64,000 nucleotides of DNA, taken from Triops longicaudatus. Lineage: Eukaryota > Arthropoda > Branchiopoda > Notostraca > Triopsidae. The number at the start of each line of letters is the position of its first letter. Within the stretch, counting starts at the first letter, position 1. Positions 1 through 10,535 of the stretch are shown here, one piece after another. Where the stretch lies: the NCBI GenBank assembly GCA_022885665.1, contig JAGQDJ010000008.1, positions 230,658 to 294,657 of the forward strand, in the 5' to 3' direction. A model generated the notes under the pieces. It worked only from the letters and a program-made list of their open reading frames with translations, ran no database searches and was not told the DNA's origin. The position numbers and the translations under genes were made by a program.

Positions 1-1258
1 CAGTTTACATGATCGTCTGGGCATGCATATCTTAAAAAGTCGATAATGTGCCCGTTAGATGGCACAGTTGCGACTTTAAACAGACCAGCAAGCATATCTT
101 GAACGTAAGAGAACCAGAAAGTCGTTCACCAGGAAAAATATGAATTATGTAAAAGATTCGTATAAAACGGCATCGTAAAATTTTGCATCCGTAATCCAGT
201 TCGGTATATGGATGTCCATATCAACCTAAACGGTATTCAAGTATGGGCAAAGACGTCCATTATCGTCACGTACTCCAATTAACCGAATGTTTGGAATGTG
301 CAAATTAAGCTATGGAAATTATTCTCCTCCGCAAGAGGATTCCGAATCTGTAAGAACTATTGCGCTAGCCCTTCAAATAAGCGAGAAAACTGAGCTTGAA
401 TATGAAATCATGCCCTGAGGGCGTCTCAGGAGCCAAAAATTTTGAAATCCCATAAGGAATAACATGGGAAAAAGTGCGATGCACGATGCTGGCATCATGC
501 TTTCGGAGGTCTCGTTCAACCCTTTCCTATCCTTTTTCCTGCTTCCCGTGGTATTCTTGGCAATTCTATTTTAATGGGATATACCAGGTACCATAGGAAA
601 CAGGTCAGTGCCTTTTTCTATGAAAAACCAAACCTCAGACACGAGGACTCGAACCCACGACCTCACGATCACAAGGCAATGCCTTAGACCGCTCGGCCAT
701 TACACTCAGGATATTACGTGTTTAAACTATAAATCTTATAGGTTGTATGCAACTTCTTAGATGCCACCTAGTGCTGTTTTTTTATTATTTTTAGACTGAC
801 TTTTTACTAACACGAATTTTTTCCAGAATGAAACACTATACCTTATGGCCATTCGTACAGGTTTCATTTCATTGTATACAAGTATAGGAAAGTAAACCAT
901 TATTATTTTTTTTGATAACGTGTACGATTAAAATCACACGCGTGATCTTTTCCACAATTTTTTTTTTTAGTTTTTATTTTTTCAAACCAAATTTTTGCTG
1001 TTTTTCTCCCGATTCATACTTTAGAGACTTTCTTCACTCGTAATATTTTACTAGCTTGGCGACACATGAATTTGTACTTATCTTATGAACTTTCCAACTA
1101 GTGTTTATACAAAGCCACGGAAATAAAACAGAATTACAAGAAAATAACAAAATCACGAAAACTAGTTTAGCCTCTACACCACGAACCACTTGTCCTACAA
1201 AAAGAAATAATACAGTTAACATTTAAAGCTAATTTTCGTCAACACTTGGGTTCGAAAT
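1..1258. other. intergenic DNA at the left edge
   Basis: AT-rich sequence without a supportable coding exon. The only recognisable item is the tRNA-like element near 630-708. The 62-residue frame around 1034-1222 on the minus strand has no splice context or family resemblance. Confidence 0.5.
630..708 (-). tRNA. tRNA-like element (Leu/Ser-type D arm; tRNA pseudogene or SINE head)
   Basis: On the minus strand an A box (TGGCCGAGCGG, about 690-700) and a B box (GGTTCGAGTCC, 645-655) both match the internal Pol III promoter consensus at tRNA-like spacing, and the D-arm wording is that of Leu/Ser tRNAs. The rest does not fold properly: the anticodon stem is weak, only three of five T-stem pairs form next to the loop, and the two acceptor strands do not pair. 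No clear anticodon can be assigned. It is therefore more likely a tRNA-derived SINE head or a degenerate tRNA than a working tRNA gene. Confidence 0.5.
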
Positions 1259-1500
1259 TTACTTTTTATGAAGGCACTGCGGATTGCCATATCCTGGAGG
1301 ATAATGGCACGTATTGGCAGCTACACAGCGCCCTCCATTGGCACATGGTGGGTCGCAAGTCGCTAAGTATTAAAAATGTATTCCTTGACTGACTTTGCAC
1401 CGCTTTAACTTGGTGAACGATTGACGTTTTTCACACAGAAGACCTTTGTAACCGGGACGGCAGGAACAACGGTAAGGGGCGGACCACGTACCATGATATC
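1259..1500 (-). CDS. EGF-like repeat protein, C-terminal exons (partial model)
   Basis: The last exon (1259-1362, acceptor TTAG, ending in TAA) encodes an EGF-like module with the pattern CDPPCANGGRC, then YPPGYGNPQC and a short LHKK tail. Just upstream on the same strand (about 1444-1500) a frame reads PYRCSCRPGYK, the second half of another EGF module. Splicing after the K codon at 1444 would give GYKATCDPPC in frame, the usual junction between consecutive EGF modules, as in WIF1-type or tenascin-type proteins. The donor there (GGTCTTC) is weak, and the exon's 5' limit is unclear because an in-frame stop lies near 1502. The rest of the gene should lie at higher coordinates but was not found. 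The EGF character is seen in the sequence; which family is a guess. Confidence 0.42.
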
Positions 1501-2174
1501 CTTATCTCATTTAAGCCAGGTTCGCATTCTCGTTTCAACCACGCCCCCATAGATCTTGGTTCCACGCTTGGCGCTACTGCATGCGCTATGGAGGCGGATC
1601 TTGGCATGAAGTAACTAAGATAAAGACAAATGAATGAGTCAATGTATACTATTTGAAAGTAACATGAATCGCGACCAAAACTGACATATATATGAAACCT
1701 TAATCAATACATAATCTATTAATAAATGAATACCTTACGCTGTGTTTAAACAACAAAATAAAAATAATAAAATAAATGAATATTGCGTGAAAATAAGAAA
1801 TCAACAATTTTTAACAAATATAAAACGAACACGTAAAAAAAATTTATTCAAATACAATAAAACGCTGATATCCACTCACTTCAAGGATCCAATAAAACAC
1901 AAATATTAATAGTAAAATTTAATAAAGATAATAGACTTAAAAAACAGATAAGAACCCAAAGTACATTCGCAGATCTCAGAAGTAACTAAACGGTCGCTTA
2001 ATGTATATGAAAAGCCCAACAATGTCAATATGGCCTCACATTAATTGCATCGAAAAGACGGGTTTGTCGGCCGAGTTAGTCTATAATACAAATATCAATT
2101 GTAATTCCTTAATCTGTTTTATTAATTTATTGAGAAAATTACTACGTTAACTTTTTTACCTAGTAGCAATGCAA

Positions 2175-2347
2175 CTAGCTATCTTGGGCAATAAAATATA
2201 GTCTCTTCCACGCATTCCAGAACGTGTTTTTGCGTTTCCCGGTGGGTAATTCGTTTAAGTAGCTCTGGATGCTTACATATTGTTCTTCAGAAGCGTCAAA
2301 CGGAACAGGTGTCGGAATTTCGTACAAATCGTTCAGCAACGCCGTCT
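2175..2347 (-). CDS. possible terminal exon of an unidentified gene
   Basis: After a good acceptor (TTTACTTTTCAG) a 57-residue frame starts TALLNDLYEIPTPVPF, continues through a lysine/tryptophan-rich stretch (FWNAWKRLYF) and stops at TAG. Composition is protein-like and free of low complexity. I do not recognise the family. Its reading phase does not fit the next exon-like frame upstream (2859-2989), so either another exon lies between them or they belong to different genes. Confidence 0.25.
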
Positions 2348-2858
2348 GAAAAGTAAAGTAAATTATTAAAATAAAATAAAAAAAAAATTTAAAAATGTGC
2401 AACGTAGGAAGAAGCTCAAGTACAGGGTGACACTTGTGTGCAATTTTTTTTTCTGCAATGTCCAAGTTTTTCCAAAAAGTCTCCTGACAGTAAAGTTTGC
2501 TAACATAGTTGAATTCTGAGTATTGACGAGGTTTTCAAAAATCATGATTGGTAAATTTTGTACATGCACGCAATCTTTGCAAAAGGACAAGATTTACGGA
2601 CACATTTGTGTGCAAGTTTCTGCAATGTCGAGGTTTTCCCAAAAAGTCTCTTGACAGTAAAGAAAAAAAAACTTTAAAATTTTGAAAAATTAAGCATAAA
2701 GTTTGCTCTCAAGCTTGCTTGTCGAAAAACTTGGGGAACTCTTCTCGGACCATAGCTCCAAAACGGCTAGTCCGATTCTCATGATTTTGATGTCGAAAAT
2801 TTCTTTAAAAAATATACTTTGTGATGCCCAAGGATGATCAATGAATGCAAAAACTTAC

Positions 2859-2989
2859 GGTATTCGCGTCCACCCGGGTTCCGAATCACTTGCACCTCGT
2901 AAGCTGTTAGCAAGATTTGGCCACTTGCTTGAACAATTGCCACCAAACCTTCGGGATCAGGAACTGGAGAACAAGCCAAACATTCTGCA
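2859..2989 (-). CDS. possible internal exon of an unidentified gene
   Basis: A minus-strand frame of about 43 residues containing CSPVPDPEGLVAIVQASG and AYEVQVIRNPGGREY lies between an acceptor-like TTTGTGCAG and a consensus donor ACC|GTAAGT. Both splice signals and the balanced composition suggest a real exon, but I do not recognise the protein and cannot join it in phase to the exon at 2175-2347. Confidence 0.25.
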
Positions 2990-4182
2990 CAAACACATTC
3001 GGTATAGTACCGATAAGATTAGCTTAAAAATTTTCTCGCTCACGTCACAAATTCGCCTTTCGAGGGGCCCCACAACACTTCTATTTTGAAGGCTGTCATA
3101 GCTTAAAACTGAGGTTTAACAATAAAACGGACTATTATTTAGCGTGCACACCAGATGTTTTGCTTCCCCAGCCGAACCCAAGCATAACATAGCCACCTAG
3201 CGGTCAGAATGACTAAATTGGCGCGACGCTCAAATCTCTTGTCGAGCTATGAGGGGACGTGTGAAAACGGCCAGCCCTTATACCAAAATGACCAATCCGG
3301 AATACACGAATAAGCTGCAGTCCACGAAAGTGGGGTTAACATAAGATTACCCTTCTAAACTTTATATCCAATACATCACGACACTTTTATACTGTTAAAT
3401 ATGCTCACGCAATATTTCTTACTTCTATGGCTTCAATTTGCTTCAGTGGCTTCAAAATGCCCGGCTAATTCCATGCCGTCTTTAGCAGAGTGAAATCTTT
3501 TCACGGCATTACTATGCGTAATAAGTGGTCAACCCGGGCCAGAATAGCAATCACACTTTTCACGACATTTGTTTAGCTCGGTTCTACAGGAATGGTAAAA
3601 AATAAAGTAACAAACAATAATTAAGGTTTGTGGGAGGTTTACTTGTTTCCTGGAAAGATAGTAACGTTCATCTTAATTCGTAGATGTTCAAACGACTTTC
3701 AAACGTCGAAGGCAGGCGGGAAATGTCTAGAGGTAGTTACATCGCTTATCCGGGGAGAAAAAAAAAAACTTATAACAGAACAAAGATACACATAACTTTG
3801 GTGTATAGTTTCAACACACCTTTTCATGATCGCGACCAAAAAGTTTTCACGAAACCGCAAACAGTAGTTTCAAAACAAGCTAAGGCAGTACACGAAAACA
3901 ATTAAAAAAAGGACTCAAGCTCACTCGAAATTCCAACGTGGGTAAACGCGAGAATGACCCAGCGCAATAAAGCACAGCGTAGCCCCAAGGATTTTACTAA
4001 CAAGGTTCTGCTGTTACGCGGCAGGTAGCGCAGTTGACGCCGCTTAAACGTAAATATACGCTTATACGTAATTTGCACATTTTTCAGAATTTTCCCATTT
4101 TTATTTTGTTCATGATCATTTTTCGTTGATTTCAAATTCATGTGTTCATTGCTGAAAACAAACTGAATTGAGGACGTTCTCG

Positions 4183-4232
4183 TTTTTTGTATAAACGTAT
4201 CTGGTTATTTTTTGTATAAACGTATCTGGTTG
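4183..4232. repeat. 25-bp perfect-to-near-perfect tandem duplication
   Basis: Two adjacent 25-bp copies read six T residues followed by GTATAAACGTATCTGGTT and differ only at the last base (A, then G). The near identity indicates a recent local duplication. Confidence 0.85.
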
Positions 4233-7200
4233 TAGCATTATTGTCGGGAAGAATCAAAACTTCTTCACGGTGAATAATTTTTTTCAATGCGACCAGTCGA
4301 GCGCGATCAAATTCAGTAGACCGCGAGGATAAAACGTCAGATTTCTAGTGCTTCAAGCGTTTTCCTTTCATCGCTTATAATTGTACAGATTGATAAACAA
4401 AAGTGGCAGTAATGAATTTAAAAAAAAAAATCCATGTCACCGAACCGAGATTGACATGCTCTGCTTTTCCATTAACAATTACGCAATATCTTACAGAATT
4501 CAAGAAAAGCTCCCTTATCCGGTCCGTACGAAAATTGACTTCATGCCGAATTACCAGAAAAACGCACAAGGCTGTATCTATAGAGTAAATGTAACTAAAT
4601 GCAGAAAAGCATTATAAAATAATGCGCTGTATCGTAAATATTGTTAGATCTAGTAGGATTCTTAGATATGTGCATGTTATGTATAGATACTTACGAAGCA
4701 TTTACTCAGTTATTGAATCAGTAATGTTCATCAAAATTTCTTTGTTATGCCTTTAGTAAAATAATGTCCCATTTAGTGCAAACGGATAAGAGGGCTTCCA
4801 CCATGTAGTGAAGATAAAGTCACCCACGCTTTTTGAGACAAATCACGCTAGCCAACCAACACGTGCGATTGCTTTCTTCTTTTCACGGTTAACTATAAAA
4901 ACTCGGATCCAAGGAAGGTAATTGTTTGAGTAGGATCATAAAAGCAAATACCAACGTTCTACCAAAATAGGTGGAATATAAAACCACCAGGACGTAAAAC
5001 CGATCTGTTTATACACCATCGCATTTCTTGTGAATTTAACAAACTTTTCTATAAACTCTATTCTCAGCAAATATTTTTATTATTTTCATCCGTACATCTA
5101 TTTTCACGACTTTAATAAAATTTTTAAATTAAAGCAATTCTTTTCATATTTTTTCCCTTTTTTAAAATATTTTTCTTAAAAAGAATCTAATTAATTAGGA
5201 CTTTATATTGACTATACAAAAGTAAGAGCTATCAACGTTTGATTGCATGTAGGATAAAAGTTTAAAGCTTCATGAAAATAAAGAAGCGCTCCAGATCCCC
5301 AGAATATTCCTCATTGGTGTACTTCCGTCTTGGAGGCGCTCAGTACGCCAGTATTGGCTCGCAAAGTTTCTAATTCCTTCTTTGTTACATGTCTCGTTGC
5401 ACGCAAGCCAAATACAGTGAATACAGTGCGTTTGTCGGTCGCTGGGGATTCAGTAATGGGGTGAATCCCATGCTAGGCACGGTGCTTACACGGCCTTTCC
5501 GCGGGTCACAAGAATGCGGCCATCCGGTACTATTGTAGGTCAGATAGCATTGGTAACGTTGCCTAAACCTACCTACTGGTTACCAAAAACCTGCCTTGCC
5601 TGTTAGCTCAGTCTGGACCTAGATAAACTTTACTCACGAGTAACGGAATCTTGTGCTGGGATGACTTCGTCATTTCTCCCGTGTTCGTCCTCCTCCTTCC
5701 TCCCGTAGTCCCGCATTCGCCCACTTTCCAGCAGTTCCTACCGCGCAATCTTTCAGGACATGTTGGCCTTTTCCGACTATTCTCCAAGTCACAATACGTG
5801 GCTTCCAGAGATACTTTCTCCATCAGTTTCACCAACAGTGCATGAGATTTCCTCATTAAAAAGACAACACTCCGAAAACGCAGCATTTTTAAAACGCGTA
5901 ATTTCACATAATTTGTGTTGTAATACACGTAATAAACCGAGTTCAAGGACCTGAATGTACACAGTACACCTTTAGCTTTAACGTGGATCAAGAATAAATT
6001 GAACAAAACAAGATAATGTTAAGACCTTCGGTATATTCAAGAGCTTTCTCTAGGATAACTTATTCTGCAATTCTGATTAGCAGCGGTTGCTAAATTTCTT
6101 TACGTAAGTGAGAGAAAACTAACGGGACTTGCAAGTGTAAAAGGAAGGCATCCATCACTTGCAGCGTTCGTGGTGTTTTTCCTTCAAGACCTTCGCATGG
6201 CATTGCGGCTGCTGTGGCCTAGACTACAGAAACCACTTGCTTTTTATCCCTCGTCCTTATAATACCAAAACTTACTCGTATTTGATCTACAGTCTGTTAA
6301 AGCACGCACCAAAACTGCAAGAACTTTCATATTTTTGAAAATAAAATTAGATTTTTGTTTAACTGTTATTGTTTATTGACTTTACGAAATAAGAATGTAA
6401 TGTATGCGCTAAAGGTGGTAAGTGTTCACCCACAAAGGGGTCTTGCGGCCAAGGCTACGCGAAACTCGTTATTGTAATTCTCCATTCTTATTTACTTCGG
6501 AAGGCGTTCAAAGTTCCGTCACGATTGCAAGCCCATTCGTGTATCAGAATGTGTAATTCTTGTAGGCCAAAGCGTCAAAGGAGAAGGTCAGGTAGCATGA
6601 CAACGAACTGCTTAGCCAACTACCTCACAATCCGTAGCTCTTTTCTCGACTCGTTTTTCTTTTTCTGCCTATTGAAGCATTCGACGCATTCGGCCAAGTG
6701 TTGTGGCTCGTGTTGTACATTTGTAGTGCATGAAATACAACTACTCCTAAAATAAAACTCTAAATTCAACATTTGAAAATCAGAATCTTTTCATTTAATT
6801 TCTTTAGCTATTTCTAGCTATTCTCTAAACATTATCGAGTTATTTTCAATAAGAAGAATTTAGCCCAGTTTTACGTCAGAAAATTCACAGAATTTTCCGT
6901 GAAACGCACAAGAACGTATTTTGGTAAAAATGTAAGATTTTCAAAGTATCAAAATACCATGGAATTTAGACGTATTTTGAGAAAGACTTCTGTATAAAGA
7001 ACTCCTGGGAACAGAGAATCTGCTCGGTGCACATGAAACGCTGTTTCTGTATAGTTACATAACACGGAACTTTACAACACAGCTGGCAGTTTCCATTATA
7101 AAAAAAAATTTACAACGATCTGTTTAAATTTAAGAAGCTTAAATTCTGGAACATAACACGTCAAAGCAAACAAGCTCACGAAAATTGGGAATTTTTTCCA

Positions 7201-10001
7201 TGTTACAATCTTTTATTTTTTAATTATTTATTTTTGTTCTGTCCCGGTGTTGTTTCTTACAAAAGGAAGGCAGAAAATCTTTTCTGTACTGTTTTAATGC
7301 AAAGCGCTGCTGTTATTGAAAACAATAGGCTTTTTACGGTAACTTTCGAATTAAGCATTGATTAACTTTCTTGTTGCGGGAACTGGAACGTGGAACATTG
7401 AAAGTTATGATAAGTGCGAGCTTGTCAAGGCCTGTTGTTCAAGTGTACGCGTCAAAAGTGAGATTCTGGCTGGTGTTGTCGTTGCCAACGCTGTTCCGCG
7501 TGCTGTCAAAATGCTGGTGCGTTTGACCGACTGACCCTGGCCGCAGTCAAGGCAACTGGTGAGGACCAGCCTCTAGCCAAAAAACTCCCAGCCTACCTAG
7601 ATCTCACTTTGGGTTAAACGAGTCTATTCCATGAATATAACACAATGTAAATGCCCAGATCACAGTGCAATATTCGGAACTTCACTTGACGGGGTCAAAC
7701 ACCTCGCCGTAACAGCGGCCGCCAGCAATTGCGGTTTCTTGAAAAATCATGGATTCTTCTTGAGATGGTTGAATGTTTCTTTCCCATTGTTTTTTACGTA
7801 ACATACTATACATATTTATCTTTATCTTAAAAATAAACCTTAATGGCTTTAAAAGTATCGTACGCATGCGTATATCTTGAAGAAAAATCTAAATTCGCAT
7901 TTATTTCAGACGTATTTTCCAAAAGAAGATTTAACCAGTGTTAAACAGAATAAGCTTTTTTATAAAAAAATATATTTTCGTAAAAGACTTGATACTGTTG
8001 ATTGTTATACAAGTAAGATTTAATTGTTATATTACTTATTCATATAGATTAGAGGTGTAACACGTATCTATTTTTACATATTAAAAAAATAAGAATTAAA
8101 TTTGGCGAACGGAGAAAAAAATTCAAGAAGTGGAAAGGTGCAGCGATATGAAAGGGATTTAGAGTCAAGTGTTCGTTGGGAGCCGTGTTGATGTGGAGGA
8201 GACAGAGTCGATATTGAGGTAACATTCCAAGGCAAATGTAGGCCACTGCAATGGCAATGCGTAAGGGATCTGACGTTGAAGGCGCTTGGCAGGACAAGAT
8301 CCATCCTCTGTGAAACTAACCTTTTACCTTGGCCTCTAGAAAGCCTTGGAACCTGTGCTGCACCCAACAATGCGAACCGCATTTCACATTCTCAAGCCAA
8401 AGTAGTGTTGTCTGCTTTGACGGATGACTGAGTGCGATGTGCATACGATTTTGATGCTCGCTCGCAACGAGCAGGATTAACCAGGAAGTTTTCGTGTACA
8501 AATGGTTCTCGTCTTAGATACTGTTGATATTTCGGTTCGGTTAAAGCGATGGGAATTTTGCTCGAGGAAAGAATAACAGGCCCATCGTGTGACATGTCTG
8601 ACCGAGAACTGATTGCTTCGGCTAAGTGTGTGATACCGATGAAAGCCAACGGTTCTTTTAACATCGTTATCCTCAATGAGAAACTCTCGGAGTGTTGAGA
8701 GTGATTCAATACTGATATTTCCGATTGGAAATACATGTTTCGTAATCCATAAAACTCTTTATTAGTGTTTTATTCTATTTTTATGTTTAGTTTTGCAAGA
8801 ATTTTGCTCCTGTAAATTGAGACATGCTTTGAAGCGTTTTAGAATTTAAACTTTTTTCTGATTTTTTTCTTGAAATTTTATGGTTCCGGCAACTCACTCT
8901 CAGTAACGTTGCGGAAAGTGTTTCAACCAAGATGGTAAAAACGCGGATGTGATGACGACACATGGTTCTTGCCCAAGTATTTCTTCCATAGCTAAGAAAG
9001 TGATGGAATTCGCTGAAAGCTTTCTCCACCTGCTGCTGTAGAAAATTCGACTTAAATTCATTGCTGACACAATTTTAGCCAAAGTGTATCGTCCTTACAA
9101 GCTAGTGTAGCTTTATTCGATTTCCTGCACTTCGACGTTGATACCTTATGATTTTGGTATTCTTGCTGTGTTTAAGGAATGAGCTAAATGAAGAAATAAT
9201 TGCGTTGTTAAATGAATGTATTTGTGTACGAAATAGTCGTACAATAACAGCATGACTTGCTTATTCCTTATGAACAGTCAGTTGCAACCACAACAATATT
9301 CTTTCATTATAATTTGTGACATAGGTGTCTTAAGTAAAAAGGTTATTTTTTTCGATTTTTTTGTGTCTTTGCGTAGTGTCCAACATTGCAAATTGGGTTA
9401 CACATCTGTCAAGGAAACCGAAATAGCCCAAATATTGGTGTTAGGGCAATTATGCCGTTAAGAATACCGATATCGAGAAAGCAATCAACTAAACACCCAA
9501 TTGCATCGCAAACTCATTTGTGTTCGCCGTTTACATTCTCGAGCGTGCCAATGGAAGGAACTTGATGTGTCGCCGTGAAGGCCGCTTTTAGAGGCGACTA
9601 ATTAAGGAATAGTTGATAGTCAGAAAGCAAAGTCAAAATTAAACTTTTTTAAGGTGCTAGGCCTCAGCTCAAGCTGACTTCCTGGTTAACCTGGCCGAGT
9701 AAAAGCCAATGATGACGAAGTAGAGCATCCTTATGCCTCATGGCACTTGGCTCTCGAAGTGAACAACGGACTAGGGTTGCTCTTGTCTGCGGTGAGAACG
9801 AAGTTCCGTGGTAACGAAAAATGCGGTAAAAATGTCTTATTTGAACGCGAACATGGATAGATTTCCCTCGGTGGTATCCCTATTGCCCTAGCTTTCCAAT
9901 GCAAGTTTCCATAAGCTAACCACACAAGAAAATACACCGTTGTTGAACTATTGGAAGTTACTGTATTCACAATAACTGATGATCACTGCCTGAACTAGTT
10001 G

Positions 10002-10044
10002 ATTTAATAAAAGGCTCATTTTTTACATGAGCCTTTTATTAAAT
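10002..10044. repeat. perfect 18-bp inverted repeat with 7-nt loop
   Basis: The left arm ATTTAATAAAAGGCTCAT (10002-10019) and the right arm ATGAGCCTTTTATTAAAT (10027-10044) are exact reverse complements around the loop TTTTTAC. It lies about 490 bp upstream of the YGAP-repeat gene start. It could be a hairpin RNA, a cruciform-prone site or the collapsed termini of a small transposon; nothing in the sequence decides. Confidence 0.9.
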
Positions 10045-10452
10045 GGTCAATGACTGATTTCAAGGATATAATCTGGAAAAAAGTCAGAAGAAAAAAAAAT
10101 TAATATGAATGCGATCGTGAATCTTTGGTGTATTAAGGGAATTATAAGAAATTTTTAGAGAATTATGAGACTGCAATCCGGCTATTATAGTGGCTTCGAG
10201 GTATTTCTTACGCTACGGGACACCGATTTTGCCACCATATGTGTGCTTATTACGTTGATGAGTTTGAGGTATACCTTGGCAAAGCATATAGCCTGGATCT
10301 AAGTTCTCCATAGGAGGTGTGGCATTGGTTTCCTGAAGGAAGAACTTGCATCTTGTTACGTAGCTTTACTTAAAGGTAAGAATTGAAAACAGCATCGGCC
10401 CGCCCACTTCGGTGACCGTGCCCATCGTCGGACTGGCTTTGGAAGAGCGTGG

Positions 10453-10460
10453 TATAAAAG
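10453..10460 (+). promoter_or_regulatory. TATA box of the YGAP-repeat gene
   Basis: TATAAAAG lies 76 bp upstream of the gene's first ATG, the expected spacing for a short 5' leader. A strong TATA box suits a tissue- or moult-regulated structural gene. Confidence 0.65.
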
Positions 10461-10535
10461 GCGTTCACGACCATCCGAAGATATAGTTGTGACTTGAGAG
10501 TGTAGTGGGGGCCAAGACCTCCTCTTTTATTTATC

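Larger units (their letters stand above)
2990..10452. other. gene-poor intergenic region
   Basis: About 7.4 kb in which I find no supportable gene. It holds a 25-bp tandem duplication (4183-4232), a perfect 18-bp inverted repeat (10002-10044) and AT-rich low-complexity DNA. The longest frames (minus 5608-6006 and minus 8392-8736) lack family resemblance, splice partners or convincing starts. Distal regulatory DNA for the YGAP-repeat gene could lie here. Confidence 0.45.

Noticed and set aside
3190..3205. CACCTAGCGG as a second CTCF site (also CTAGCGCC near 57238)
   Set aside because: Several core positions do not fit the consensus when aligned carefully.
4780..4795. Recurrent GGATAAGAG word (4784, 33634, 60951)
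   Set aside because: Three occurrences of a 9-mer in 64 kb are only slightly above expectation and the flanks do not align beyond a few bases.
5608..6006. 132-residue minus-strand frame
   Set aside because: Longest frame in the left gene-poor region, but its N-terminal half is low-quality sequence and I see no family resemblance.
7381..7600. GC-richer stretch with a frame starting MISASLSRPVVQVYA, resembling a mitochondrial presequence
   Set aside because: The frame stops after about 30 residues, the adjacent frames do not continue into a known protein, and the resemblance is too weak to call a pseudogene.
8392..8736. 114-residue minus-strand frame
   Set aside because: No recognised motif, no splice signals forming a larger gene, and overlapping alternative frames; consistent with chance.
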